Notes under the pieces: model-generated
Told to the model about the DNA's origin: nothing
The model's input: the letters and a program-made list of their open reading frames with translations, nothing else
Databases searched by the model: none
In this document: positions 12,601 through 24,944 of the stretch, piece after piece
Position numbering within the stretch: the first letter of the stretch is position 1
Layout: each line of letters starts with the position of its first letter
Program-made: the position numbers and the translations under genes
Source of the DNA: Bactrocera neohumeralis
Taxonomy: Eukaryota > Arthropoda > Insecta > Diptera > Tephritidae
NCBI RefSeq assembly: GCF_024586455.1
Contig: NC_065923.1
Span: 5,769,501 to 5,833,500 of the forward strand
Reading direction: 5' to 3'
Length of the DNA: 64,000 nt

Positions 12601-13800
12601 CTTAGGTAGTGTGGTTTTTCCGATATGATGATATTCTTGAGATTAGCTTCCAGACTTACTAAAAGCTCCCATAATCACCACCGATCGTACGTTATTGAAG
12701 GTCCCACGATATCAAGAAACCAGAAAGGGTTGATCGTTAGTAAAAATTATGAAACAAAAACAGTAATAAGACGTTCAGATTGCGATACAAACTCCTGTCA
12801 AAAAGTTTGGTTTATGAGCAACTTTGAAATACTATCATTGAGATATGCAGGAAGCTTTGAGTTGCATTTAAAAAAGCCATTGAGTCTGTTCCAACATTTT
12901 TTTAAGATAGCTGAAAAATTGTTTTTCGTATGCACCGAATGCTAAATTGTGTTCAAGATGAGCTTAAGGGACTTTCTGAAGGAAACGGAGTGTTCATGAT
13001 GATGTATCTTTCAAAACTGGCCAATAAACTCAAATTCAAATGTTATTAAAAGATTTAATTGTGATCATTACACCAATTGAATTTTAGCAAATAGTAATTT
13101 AAAAAACAAAGCTTGTTTAGAGAAGTTATAAATATAAAATCCAGCTAATCTGGCTCATTCCAAAGCTGTGTAAAATGATTATTCCGTATAAGTTCCATAA
13201 ATGGGCCTCATTTGAGACCAGCAAAGTAAGGAGGAGCAGGCATAGCTCAGTGCGCCTAAACATAATTTAATACACCATGACCGCATTAACTCTGGTCCAT
13301 TGTGTTGGCATATATTGCCACTGCCGTGGTCCATTGCTGCCGTTAACGAGTGTTCTGCATGAGCACAATTCGATTGAAAGTTTAGTATGAATAGAGATAT
13401 GTATATATGTATATACCTGGGTCTAATTAATTGTACGAGTGTATAAATAGCCAACTAACTGTACAATGAAAAGACCTAATTAGGAATAGTTATTGACGGC
13501 TAGCAATGCCTCTCATCCACTCCGCATCCATCGTTATTTGAATACGCTCTTATTGTTGACATTTTACTATTTACAGTTAGCTCAGTTCATACCATAAGCA
13601 ATGATAACCCATACATAGACACATGTATGCGTAAATATATCAAACAAATTGACAGAAGAGACGTCAACTAATTAAGAACGAAAACGAGTTGTCCTTATTT
13701 AAGCGAACGTTAACTGAAACCCATAACAACAGCAAGAACAACAATCAAAAGTAATTGTAATTACAACAGAGAACATAACCTGAAGAGCGGGTTGAAGTCG
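12600..13800. other. Upstream region of the TMEM200-like gene, no gene seen
   Basis: It holds a 106-codon frame at 12625-12945 without any recognisable feature, then AT-rich DNA. From about 13660 the sequence (repeated AACAACA and GAAC motifs) looks like a fly 5' leader running into the start codon at 13806. I cannot place the transcription start. Confidence 0.4.
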
Positions 13801-13805
13801 ATGTG

Positions 13806-16366
13806 ATGCCTACGCGACGGTCGGGCGGCGCCACTGTGCGACGCAAGCACTCAATTGGAAATTTGCGTCGCGCTCATCCCGCCTCGGGTGCCACATGGAA
13901 TGTGCAAGTGGTACGTGGTAAAATGTCATCTAAGTGCCTTTGGCATGCTTGTCGCGCACTTGTGCTGGGTCTGACGCTGATGCTGCTCGGCGCCGGTATG
14001 GCTACGATAGGTAAATTGCGTGTAATCGGTTGTGACCATCCGACTGATTACAATTCAAAATACAAATGTTTTTGTTTTTACCCTAGGTTATTATGCGGAC
14101 CACCTTTCTACGAACTCTGAGCTGCGTGGTAATGCGACAGTGAGAGTCAAGAATGACTTGAAGGGCTTCCATCTCAACAACCTCTCTTACGTCGGACCGA
14201 TTGTAATGGGTTTCGGAGGTTTCATTGTCGTTGCTTCGTGCGTTATGACATTTGAGGCGCGTGACTCGGCGGCAAAAGTGGTGCCAGCGCGTTTTCGTGC
14301 CGGTGCCAGTGGCAGCAAGACAACGGTGCGTAGTAATCAGAGCAGCGCAACTTCACAGCGACGCGCCGTTGGTGAGTGCTGACTGTTGAGTAATACATTG
14401 ACTCTGAGTAACACCATCTCTCACCCTTTTACAGGCATACAATTGCAGTCCTCGCGCTGGGATCAACAGTTTGGTGTGTTTCGCACATCCCCAGCTGAGC
14501 CGCCACCGCAGACCACACCGCAGCCCTTCGATCGTGACGCGCTTACCGCGGAGCTAGTCAAATTTTCAAAATCGCTCAGGTAAATGTAGTTTCCCATATT
14601 ATGTTTTGTTATGTTCTGACACATTCCATTTAACTGCATGCAATCGCATTCGCTTTCCCGCAAGTAAACATTTATGCCAAAATCAAACTAAGCTCAGCTC
14701 TCAGCTCTAGCGTTAAAATCAAGAAAAAATCGCTTTCGCTTTCATTCCATTAGCGCATCCGCTCGCTTTTCTCCACAACTACGACGCCTCACCCACACTG
14801 GTTCTGTGCCAAATCTCTCCACACATGTCCCCCACCCCATCGCTTACTCCACTAACCTCTCACATTTGCTTTCGCCGAATCACAAACCACTTTTGTTGTT
14901 GGAACAAAAACGTCACCATCGCCACCATCATCGGCACCACCACCACCATCGCCAAACACCTACGAGCAGCAGTGGACGACAAGTGAAGTCGCGCGGACCA
15001 CGAATCAGCAATAGTTTGGTGCAACGCAACACTCGCGAAAATGGTGGCCCTTGCGCGTTGCTCCAGCCACCAGGCACAAACAAGCTCTACTGGCATGCGG
15101 CCTCTTTCGACGACGGCCTTCGTGGGGATAAGCATCTTTCAAGAGCCACGGTGGCTGACATGTCTCGCCGCTCTGATACGGCCAAACGTCATGTGTTGGC
15201 ACGGCAGAAGCCGATTGAGCATGAAGAGGACAAAAGCAGCCCTCTGGGCAATCGCAGGTAAGTCGGTTATTGTGAGACCAATGAAAATTGTCCACCACAG
15301 ATTTACACAACATTCCACTCGCGAGATTTGTATGCTACTCGATCATCAAAATACGAATTAAATATACGTATTTCTAATGGACTGCTTTTCTTGCCTACAG
15401 AAGTTCTACTATGTCAGACTCATCGTACAGTGGCCGCTGGACGGCACGTTGCGCTTCCATGGCAAGTCGCGCATCAAGTATCGATTCACGACGTATTCAA
15501 GTAGATCTGCATAGCCCCGAGGTATTGCCGAAATCCATACTGCGTTCACCGAAGCGCTACAGCTCTGGACCATCTGCCACTCCGTCGGTTGAAAAAGAGT
15601 TCAGGTAAGAAAAGACAACTTCCCCAAACTCTATCTTACTCAATTCATGCACTATTACAGAAGCCAGCTAAGTGTCTGCTCAGAACCACCCGCTCCCATA
15701 CACCAGCTTTCTGGTCAATCGAGCTTAGAACCTTGTTTCCCCGAAGAACTCATAGATAACACGGAAGAAAAACCATGTACCAACATTAATGGGGTCGCAT
15801 TGTCACCAGATGCACTAAACGTGGCCATACAAACCATATCCATGACAACCCCAAACCATGTAGAAGAACTACCACCACCACAGCCACCCAAGAAATTAAA
15901 TAGCATTCTAAAGAAACCACGCCCCGACACACTTTGCCTCGCAACCAATACAAAATCCGCCGTAGTAAGTGAGATCAATAAATCTCTTTGCCGCAGCAAC
16001 TCCTCGCGCACTTTCTATAGACCCAAACCACAACTGCCCAACGAACTGGACGACAGCATCTTCTACATACGTTCCTCTAGCGAACGACAAAGCATCGATA
16101 GTAACGAGCTCTACGATTCAGTGCAAGTTATAAATGAAAGACGAACAACGCTGCTGAGAGCGGAGAGTGAAGCTGCGCTCTATAATGTGAAAAAAGCGAG
16201 CAGTTTCTCACTGCTAGCCGAGATACCAGAACGTGCACAAAACAACTCGGTAGATGTGGAAGAGAATACGCCCAGCGAGCCGGCAAAGGATCCGCAGCCG
16301 AAAAATGAGACCACCGTGGAAATCGAAAGTGAATCAACACGACCACCGACAAGTGAGATCACGTAA
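13806..16366 (+). CDS. TMEM200-family two-pass membrane protein
   Basis: Six exons fit GT-AG sites with continuous phase: 13806-14010, 14087-14371, 14435-14579, 14754-15257, 15401-15604 and 15661-16366, giving 682 residues. The start at 13806 is the first in-frame ATG after an in-frame stop. Residues 45-68 and 104-124 are hydrophobic and separated by a short loop with Asn-X-Ser/Thr sites (NAT at 84, NLS at 100). The second ends SYVGPIVMGFGGFIVV, and FEARD follows. This pairing and the GP-I-MG-G signature match vertebrate TMEM200 proteins, whose function is poorly known. The rest is a long cytosolic tail: basic and Ser-rich, with a His-rich tract near residues 262-280 and several proline patches. 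At 682 residues it is longer than the roughly 490-residue vertebrate members. The family call rests on the membrane region only; the tail is unrecognised. Confidence 0.8.
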
Positions 16367-16636
16367 TGGAGTGATCGAAGTGTTATACGTATATAAATCA
16401 AATACTGACAAGTGTCAGCGTTCTTGCGTTCAGGAAACATTAGAAGTTTTGTAGAAACCTCTAGGAAATAGTATATTTTATACCAAAAGCACAGAAGACA
16501 TATTTTGTAGACAAATATTTCGGTACTAGTATATGTATGTAGCTATGTTCGTAGGTAAGTATACAGTTAGATCAGTTCGTTTTACATATTTAGTGAGTTT
16601 CTGAAAAAAATTTGAGAACCACTATAAAATCGATTC

Positions 16637-16642
16637 AATAAA
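16637..16642 (+). promoter_or_regulatory. Candidate polyadenylation signal of the TMEM200-like gene
   Basis: AATAAA lies about 270 bp past the stop codon. Further AATAAA-type sites near 16814 and 16947 mean alternative ends are possible. Confidence 0.5.
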
Positions 16643-16649
16643 AAGCCGG

Positions 16650-17980
16650 CTGGCAGAATTTATGCATAGGTAGTGGCTCAATCAAGAGGATATCTGTATT
16701 ATTTATCTTTATTTTATAAATATTATACTTTATTGGTTAACTTGCAAATATAGAGATAGTGATATATAGCGCTCTCTCTTCCACTAAATACTCAATTAAT
16801 GAGAGCGTCAAGCAATAAACACTAGATCTACGAACTTGTTACGAAACAATTATTTACCGATGTTGTTGTTATTTAAAATATTGTTGATGTTAAATGTCTG
16901 TCTTATGCATAGTTAAGTTAGCAATTATTAGACGTTTCTACGGAACAATAAAAAATAACTATCAATAACTTAAGTATTGTAGAGCAAACTCACGCAATAG
17001 CAGAATCGCGTAGAATAGACACGAACGGTGAAGTTATCTTGCAGATCCGATGAAACTAAGTTTTATTTCGAAATCTATTAAATTTCTAAAGAAATATTTT
17101 GATGTTTGAGTTGTATGAGGAAAAACATATTTTCATATCATGAATTATTTCCTTTAAAAACGTCAAGTCGTTTAAAATAATTCAAATATATGTATATATC
17201 TGTCTTAAACGAGCTTCCACAAAGTATTAAATATAAACATCTATAACTATATAATCGCATGTGTTCGAACTAGTAGTATCTAATTAACTGAGTCTGCATA
17301 TCTTTTTGTGATTAAAAAATAATTTCCGTCAATTTGCTCAAACAACTACGAAAACGAAACGAATCTTTCAAAACATCAAGTCATTTTCTTAACGAATTCT
17401 ATATTAATAGCTTACTGTGTTTTTCAATATGTTTACTGGTGCTTAAACAAATAGGTCTTCCCTACACCAAATCTAGTTAATTAATTCCAATCGCAATTTA
17501 TGGCAAACCAACTTAAATTACTCAACGAATTGCCGTGTTGTGTAATGTAATTTTTTTTCTAAAAAATATTTTTTCGATTAAAATTCTATAAAATAACATA
17601 TTTTTAAATTATAATACAGCTGCTCCAAAATAAGAAATCAGATGAAGTAAACCTCGTTTAATTACACCAACGATTAGGTAGAAAATGTGGCCTATAAAGG
17701 AGTTATCTTATATCGTTAATGCATATCATTTATGTATTTATATGGAACAGACTTCGACTATCCTTCAAAAAATCATTCACGTCGAATTATATTTTGAAAT
17801 CTAACTAAAATACATTTTTGTTAAGATTACCACACTTATATTGAAGACTGATGTGAATAATGAACACCGTTAGCAAGTAATTGCAATAGAAACAAGTACT
17901 GTCAACTGAAAACTGATATGAAAAGAATGTCTGGTATGAATTCATGAAAAAACACAATTTTATAAATTTACAACAGGTGA
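16650..17980. other. AT-rich 3' flank, no gene seen
   Basis: More than a kilobase of AT-rich DNA without a frame of note. Part of it may be a long 3' UTR, as suggested by scattered AATAAA motifs. Confidence 0.5.
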
Positions 17981-17981
17981 T

Positions 17982-18530
17982 CCATTTCGAGGTCCCCTAC
18001 TTTTTTAATAAAAAAACACAGAAACTTCAAATTTAATGGGGAATGTTTATTATCATTCGAAAGAACATTCCTTGGCATTTATTTTTTGAAGATTATCTCT
18101 TTCAAATGTCTCAGATGGTCCATTCGTTGAGTTCAATATTCGATGACTTGTTCGAGCATTTCGACTGGTAACTGACGAATGACACGCGTGATGTTTTGCT
18201 CCAAGGCGGCATTGTCGGCATAGACTTTATCTTTACATATCCCCACAAGCAAAAGTCTAACGGTGTGATATCACACGATCTTGGTGGCCAATCGACCGGC
18301 CCAAAACGCGAAATTATCTGTTCACCGAATTGTTCTCTCAAAAAAACCATTGATTTATGCGATGTGTGGGAAGTGGCACCGTCGTGTTGAAACCAAATGT
18401 AGCCGAGATCACGAGCTTCAATTTCATTCATCGAATAGTCGGTATCATGGCGCTATAATGGTCGTCATTGACGGTTATGTTCTCACCGGCGATGATGGCG
18501 TACACTTTAAAAAATAGTTTTTACTTATTA
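17982..18530 (-). mobile_element. Tc1/mariner-superfamily DDE transposon remnant, copy 2 (3' half)
   Basis: The minus-strand frame from 18431 reads ARDLGYIWFQHDGATSHTSH, then EQIISRFG and VDWPPRSCDITPLDFCLWGY. It therefore keeps the second (HDGA) and third (CDITPLD) catalytic aspartates that copy 1 lost. Past a frameshift the C-terminal helix block degenerates, and the shared tail (AATAAACATTCCCCATTAAA on the minus strand) matches 10610-10630 closely. The N-terminal half is absent. The left edge near 17982 (gatccatttcgaggtccc then ctacttttttaat) is the probable 3' terminal repeat. Confidence 0.82.
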
Positions 18531-18615
18531 TAAATTTATACTTTTTGATTTACCGCTGAGTGGTCAATTATGTTAACATTGTCAAAATCCTATCAAATGC
18601 ATTATATAAATAATA

Positions 18616-18770
18616 ATATGTGACCTGGTCTACGAAAAGGGGGCTAACGTGCGAAAACTAGTTTTCTGGGAAAAGCTGTTAAAAATAATCGTCAGTTTCT
18701 CGTTATCTCATTAATTGTTCTCCTTTTTTTTTGACACCTAAGCCCCCTTTTCGTAGACCAAGTCACATAT
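18616..18770 (-). mobile_element. MITE, 155 bp, copy 2
   Basis: Same element as 8051-8203 in reverse orientation. The terminal repeats match, as do the internal blocks aattaatgagataacgaga and aactagttttcgcacgttag on the minus strand. It differs by an A-rich expansion and a replaced middle segment, so the two copies are not a recent duplicate. Confidence 0.85.
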
Positions 18771-21235
18771 ATTATTTTCCTAAGAGTATTCTCAACAACC
18801 GTAGATACCGAATAATCTAATTCTTCGAACTGTATTGATTGCGTTCGTGTTCTTAACCACTGTACATGAATGTGATGAAGGTCCGAAATTGATAGGTAAT
18901 ACATATTAATCTTACTGACGTAACTGATTATTCAAACTGACAAAAGAGCAGCTTGTTTAGTTACTTGGACTGAAGCGTTCTAAAAGAACCATTGGCTATT
19001 TTTTCCAAAAAGTGTAGAGAGAATTTCGCTAAATGTTACACATAGCACAGGGTAATTTTTTATATTTTTCTTATTTATAAAACTACAAATCTACAGTGTT
19101 TTGTTGCCGTAGATGAAAGATCGATTTTGGATATATACATATCACAGTTCATGAAACAATCAATTGTTTCCTAAGATTTGCTCTGTAAGTGTATTATATT
19201 TTAATAAAACGTGTCTTTCTTTTAACATTTTCAATTATTTGACGATCTCAGCAACCCTGATACCAACCTCTATCACTTTTAGAACCTGGTTGAACCTCCG
19301 TCCCTCCTTCTTCACTATAATTTTTAAAATTAGCCGAAAATTGATGCAAATGATTACGGATGTAATGGAAGTTGATACTAGAGTCTGTCAGTTTGCCAGC
19401 ATAGTTTGCACAATTTCTTCAAAATTTACCTGGAAATTTTTGACTATCAACACAGAATTTTTCAACGATTCACTTTCAGAAAAGTCATTTTGTAGTATCA
19501 ATATTGTAGTATCAGTATTCATGTTTTTCATACTAAATTCGGAAATTTTCTACCAATGTCACATTAACCTTCAAAGTCCAACGCTTTGACAAATTGCTTT
19601 ATCCTTCCCAACTTGATCACGTATTATATCACTGAGTTCATTTTGAAAAAATAACTTTTGTATAGATCTTTCACCCTTTCCACACATTTGGGTATTTGGC
19701 GGCATTATTGTTTCTGAGTGATTCATGCGGATTCCTTTTGAAATGAAAGCGAAATTTTCTTGGAATAAAACAGGCCTGTAATTCTAAATATACCCACGTT
19801 TGATTTTTAGTAAAACCTTTAGACTCTCTGAAACTATCTACAGAGTAAGGGCGCAAACACCTAATTATGACTGGAAAACTGAATTTATATTACCAGCAAG
19901 CCTACAATTAGCAAAATATCAGAAATGCAATTATTTTAAGAACAAGAGCATACAATTATTCCAGATTTTTCAGAACAAAATCGTAATCTGGACGATTAAA
20001 AGCATCAAAATTTGCTAGGCTATCCAAGGCAAAAAAAAAAAATTGTTTTCGTAGAGCTGTGTTATATATGCTTATATTTCTGGCGTCGGATATATAACTT
20101 TAAAAACATATCACAATGTGACGACACAAAACAAGCTTAATTTGTTCTTTTCTCATCACTAAATCATTCCTTTGACTACTATTTCATAAAAGGAAATGAG
20201 GCAATTATGTCAAAAGTTTTATTTTTCTATACTTAAAATTGTCAATAAATAAATAAAAAGAAAAATCAAAATACTTCCATGAAATCTCGAAAATCAAATG
20301 AATGATATTCAAAATTTACATTTACGAAAAAAAGCCACGAAAATTTTGAAAATTGTATTTTCAGAAAACAAATCTCCAAACATCACACTGCATCACAAAA
20401 ATATTTGTACATTTATTTACTATAATTGTGATTTCCATACAAATATATATCTCAATGTTAGTAACGGCGAATGTCAAGCGAAACATTGAAGCGTTGATAT
20501 TTCGTTCTGGTGATTAACACATACTTAGTATATGTGTGTGCATACGTAACTGTAAGTGTGTTTTTTCGAAACTAGCGTTTTCGAAGCACTCCATTCCACA
20601 GGTGTTTCTCGTTCATGTGAATTGTTGCCTAATTACACGGATAAACTGTACAATGTAAGTTTAAAAAACAACAACAAAAAGTAAAAACAAAAATTTTGCA
20701 AATAATTGAAAGCAAATAACACAAGCAATGTACTTATGAAGAACTACTTTGTATTCATTATAGAAAATTAACAAAAAGAAAGAAAAAAACTTAAACAAAA
20801 ATTTAATAAAAGCAAAGCACTCACAATAATATACTTTACTTTAAAAAATTATTGAATGTATGTATTTGTGTGTATTTTATAAATGTGTACATTTCGTATA
20901 AGCAACAAATTAGTCTAAATTATTGGAAAAGCAATTTAAATTGTGTAATTTGTGTATTTAATCACATGCCAAATAAAAACAAAATAAAAATATATTAAAC
21001 AAGAATTTGAACAAGTTTTTTTATTGACAACTTTGAATACGCAAAAATTATTCTAACTTCTCGTGAACTCGCTAAAAGCGAACTGAGCAGTAGCGAGTGC
21101 ACACAATCGTTTGCCTAGTTAAGTTTCGAACCCTCAAGGTCTGAAATGTAAAAGTTTATCTGTATAACATTTATACATTTGTCGAAATATCGCTTCGGTG
21201 GCATTGTTCTACTTCAACTTCAATCATCTTACAAA
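18771..21235. other. AT-rich intergenic, no gene I can support
   Basis: The longest open frame (19164-19589, 141 codons, +) is rich in Phe, Ile and Ser, as expected for translated AT-rich DNA, and contains no motif I know. A-rich low-complexity DNA follows at 20650-21010. Confidence 0.4.
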
Positions 21236-21240
21236 CTTCT

Positions 21241-21600
21241 TCAGCGCGCAAGTCGTTCCTTCTTTTGGTGCCAAGTCCAGATACCAAGTGCAGCCTGGTC
21301 CTTCTCCACCTGATCTCTCTAACGGAGTGGAGGTCTTCCTCTTCCTCAGCTTCCCCCGGCGGAGCTCACGACTTCCGGTTTTGGACCAAGTATCCTATGG
21401 GTAGCCAAAAACCATACGTTTGAAGACGAGCCAAAGTGATGAGGCGAAACATCCACTCCCCAGGTTGCGCGCTGGGTTTGGGACACGCCACGTAAAAAAA
21501 CACTACCAAAGACACAACAGTCTCGGATCTTACAAACGTATTGATACATAAAATCTATAGGTGAACCCACAAAATTATGAAACAGTAGTCAAAGCTCTGC
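21241..21600. mobile_element. Rearranged non-LTR retrotransposon: inverted 3' tail joined to 5' head
   Basis: Positions 21241-21360 are, on the minus strand, the retroelement 3' end also seen at 25885-26035 and 61690-61830 (ggaagacctccactccgtt, then the WRR-type tail). Directly after it, on the plus strand, 21362-21410 contains the block agctcacgacttccggt followed by a ccaagtatcct motif. That block is shared with 61420-61470, where it lies upstream of the same retroelement in the same orientation. The two parts are therefore in opposite orientations here. No intact frame remains. Confidence 0.65.
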
Positions 21601-21666
21601 TAAATTCAGTACAAGGAAACCACGGAAACACAATATCTAGAATGGTTGAATTTAAAAATGAACACT

Positions 21667-21672
21667 TTTTAT
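21667..21672 (-). promoter_or_regulatory. Candidate polyadenylation signal of the 1073-aa gene
   Basis: TTTATT on the plus strand (AATAAA on the minus strand) lies about 50 bp past the stop codon of the upstream minus-strand gene. Confidence 0.5.
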
Positions 21673-21721
21673 TAGTTAAATACATCTCTTCATTTAGGTC
21701 AAGGCTTTTGTTACAGTTTAG

Positions 21722-24700
21722 CTACTTTATCACATAATTGTTGTGGCACACATCACAGCGATCGATCTTTACGGCAGGGCTCAGTACATGCGCTGACCGA
21801 CTACGCGCCACTGAGCTAAGCTCGCCGATAAAGAGCACTTTCTCCAACTGATCACTTTCATACGACGACGAATATCGTCGGTAGGATGAACTAGTATGTG
21901 ACGGGCTGTGAAAAAGAGATGACGGTGGTTTGAGTATAGAAGTTTTGGGTTTTAGCGGCAGCGTTGTAGCGCTCCGACCCAAATTGAGGTAGGCAGTTTG
22001 TGGAGATAGTGTATTAATTAGATCTTCAGTGCTCGTCGAGGCAGCTGAATAATTATCAACATCTGTATGTGAGCTCACGTCAGCGTCGGTGTGTAGCGCT
22101 TCTTCGTAATCGGTGCGAGAACTCTCCTCATGATCGATAGGAGAATATTCTTCCAAATCGGTTTGTGAATCTTCCTCTATGCTAGCGTGTCGCAAGAAAT
22201 TGCGTTCGGCACGTGTTTCGCTGTCGTAGTGTTTGAGTTGTTCAAGTTCTTGCGATAATTGACGATTCAGGACCTCCTCATCGTAGTCTTCGGTTTCGGG
22301 TGTAGAAAGATTCGTGCGTATGACAATGCTGCTGGAAGACTTTGACGATTTCGAAGGCGAACTATTGTGCGAGTTATGACTCGGAGAATACAAAGTGGTA
22401 TCCTTTATTTGTTTTATTGGACTGTTTGTAGATGGGTGCGTTGGAGTTTCTTTATTTCGTATATTTTCTTCATTATTCGTTTGATTTGTGCTGAGATTGT
22501 CAATCGCTTGAAGAGTTTTTTTTAGATTGTGAATTTGATTTGTTAAGTGATTTGACTTGTGTTCATTATTGTTCCGTTCGTGGCTATTTATTGGTTTGGC
22601 TAATGGACTATTCCTACTGATTATAGGTGTGTTTATGTGAACTTCCCGTTGTGGGCCATTTATACCTTCTGAGCGATATTTGATATTTTCAATATTATTT
22701 AAATTTTCTTTAGAAATTAGAGAACTCTGCTCATCATGGTATCCCTTATTGGCAAAATTAAGGTTAAATTGTGTACCTCGAAGAGATTCGTCGCCGGGTG
22801 CATTTTTCACCGGATTATTCGCCTCCCCGTTTATTTGCGAAATATAATTCTTTTTCTCCACTTCTTCCGGACCCTTTTTTTCGTGGTAGAGGCTCGGAGT
22901 GTTATATTTTCTGGGGCTTCGATTTTTTTCCCTCGGTAAAGAACTCAGGGTTGCATTATATTCAAACCTGTTACTAATATTTGTATATTCCACTTTACTA
23001 TTTCTTCTGCTGGAACTGTTCCAATTATTTTTGTTGGAATAGCGGTCATTATTGTTGACTGTTTTTGACTCCTGACTAATATGATTTCCACGTGAACTAT
23101 TTACCCTTACTCTATTATTGATGGGAGACCGATTTTCTGTAAGACTATTTCCCCCATAGTCTCTTCGTTTTGAATTTGGACTAGTGTGATCTACTTTTCC
23201 AAGACTTTGAGTAGAACCCCCTTTTGTGCTTAAGTTGCTTTCTAGCGTACGACTGCGGCTACTTGATAGATCTTTTCGTCCGGGACTGGTATTTTCCCAC
23301 AAAATATGTGATTTCTCATGATGAGCCGAAGTTTTTTTATTTGGACTCATACTGAAACGACCACCAATAGCTAAATTTTCAATTTGGGTATCTTTTTCTG
23401 TATTTTTTGGACTACTACTCTTCTGTCTCGAAGGAGAGGGTTGAATAGTAAGCTTGTTGGCATCGAAAGTTGAACTGCTCTTTGAGCTTCGCCGCACAGG
23501 ACTAGGGACCGGTTTCTTACCACGACTGGAGCCTGTATTCGTGTTCGAAGTATCCTTATTTTCAAGCCACATATTGGACTTATTTCCTCTCTTAATATGC
23601 TCTTTGTTTGGTGATTTTTCGTTTTCAGTAATATTTACACTCTTCCCATTGAGACTTTTCTTTCCGCCGTTTTTCTCTTTCGTCTTTGGTGACTTTGCAG
23701 GTGTTTCTTTCTGTCTTTCGTGCTTAACAGGTGTCTCTTTCTTGATCTTCAACGTTTCTCCATTCTGTGCATTTTCCTTACCATCCTTCGCATCTGAGGT
23801 ATCTCCACCATTTTTTGAACGTTCAACAGCTTGCTCAACAACCTCCATCAGGGAATGTGCCACAAATGTTGTGCTCTTTTCGTCACTTTTCAAATGTGGC
23901 AACGAATGCGTCTCTGCGGCCATTTTAATGGGTGATAGCGCCTTCGCTAATGAAAATCCATTTGTAGGCAGCTCTTTTGTATCAATCTCTTTACTTCCTT
24001 TTACACTGGCTTTCCGCTCTAATCTGATTTTAGTCGGAGTTTCCGTTAAGGGTTTTACTTTATTTTTTCTCTCCACCTTATCCTGTATAAGCGCTCTTAT
24101 TCTTTCCGGCGAACCAGATCTGACATATGGAACGCGACCCTTACTCGCAGGAGGCGAACCTGATCTTCTCGCGAATACTCTTCTATTCACGGGTGAACCG
24201 GAGCGTGTTTGTCCGAATATTCTTGATCGTCCATTCGTCTCACCTCTCAGCGACGCAAAAGCTTTCGTTGACTTTAGCTTCGACTGCGAGATGACATTTG
24301 CAGCCAACTGTGGATCTAACGGTGCAATGACACGCGGTAGCACCCGCCCCATATGTGATGGAGGCGAATGCAAACGGGAACTCGAAGCACCTCTTTTCCA
24401 ACTGGCACTACGTCGATTGGGCAATATTTCAGGATGCATAATAACAGGCGTTGAGTAGCCAGAACGTGTATAACCAATAACCGAAGGTGTAGGTGAACTG
24501 ATACGCGGACGTTGTGGATTATAATCGAAGTGACGACTAATGGCGGGTGAAACCGTATGACGTAATGCGCTAGTTACATTACGTCGATTACTAACAAAAG
24601 TAGCGAACTCGCGCTGCATACGCTTAGCGTTCGCAGCAAGTACGCCATTTGTGGGTAAGCGTGCACGTCGTAACCTCGGACTATCGGACGCCGTCGAATG

Positions 24701-24944
24701 CTGCGGACTGCTGTTACTATTATAATAAGCGTCACTGTAACAGCTGTCGTCCTCCAGCAGCGTTCGCCTCAGATTTTCTATAGGTTTAGTAGGATAGTTC
24801 GCCGGTTGCGTTGGTGGCCCAAAGCGTCGAAATTTCCCGCCACCTTTGAATTCATTCATTTTGCGGGTTTTCGACAGATGATCGGCGTGCTTCTCCCACT
24901 CGGTGGTGCCCGGCCGTTTCTCCGCCGCCAGCAGGGCAACCATG
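21722..24944 (-). CDS. Large Ser/Asn/Lys-rich disordered protein, unknown function
   Basis: A single uninterrupted frame of 1073 codons, far too long to be chance. The ATG at 24943 lies one base after a textbook splice acceptor (a long pyrimidine tract ending TTCACAG at 24945), so a non-coding or alternative upstream exon is expected. I could not identify that exon. I do not recognise the protein. The N-terminal 45 residues are charged and relatively ordered (TEWEKHADHLSKTRKMNEF). Then come repeated RSGSP motifs (residues about 240-280) and long Ser/Asn/Lys-rich segments with KETP repeats. Near residue 930 there is an acidic, coiled-coil-like stretch (DYDEEVLNRQLSQELEQLKH), then Asp/Ser-rich repeats. 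The last 35 residues contain a CDVC motif in an otherwise Cys-poor protein. Basic Ser-Pro repeats suggest a cytoskeletal or scaffold role, but this is only inference. Confidence 0.75.

Noticed and set aside
15005..15361. Overlapping 102- and 106-codon frames on both strands
   Set aside because: They are shadows of exon 4 of the TMEM200-like gene, whose frame joins in phase on both sides.
19164..19589. 141-codon Phe/Ile-rich frame, possible small membrane protein
   Set aside because: Its composition matches translated AT-rich DNA, no regular membrane pattern or splice context is visible, and the reverse strand is just as uninformative.
23454..24458. 334-codon frame on the plus strand
   Set aside because: It lies antisense within the 1073-codon exon. 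Its composition (Phe, Ser, Leu-rich) is the mirror of the Lys/Ser/Asn-rich coding strand, and it has no domain.
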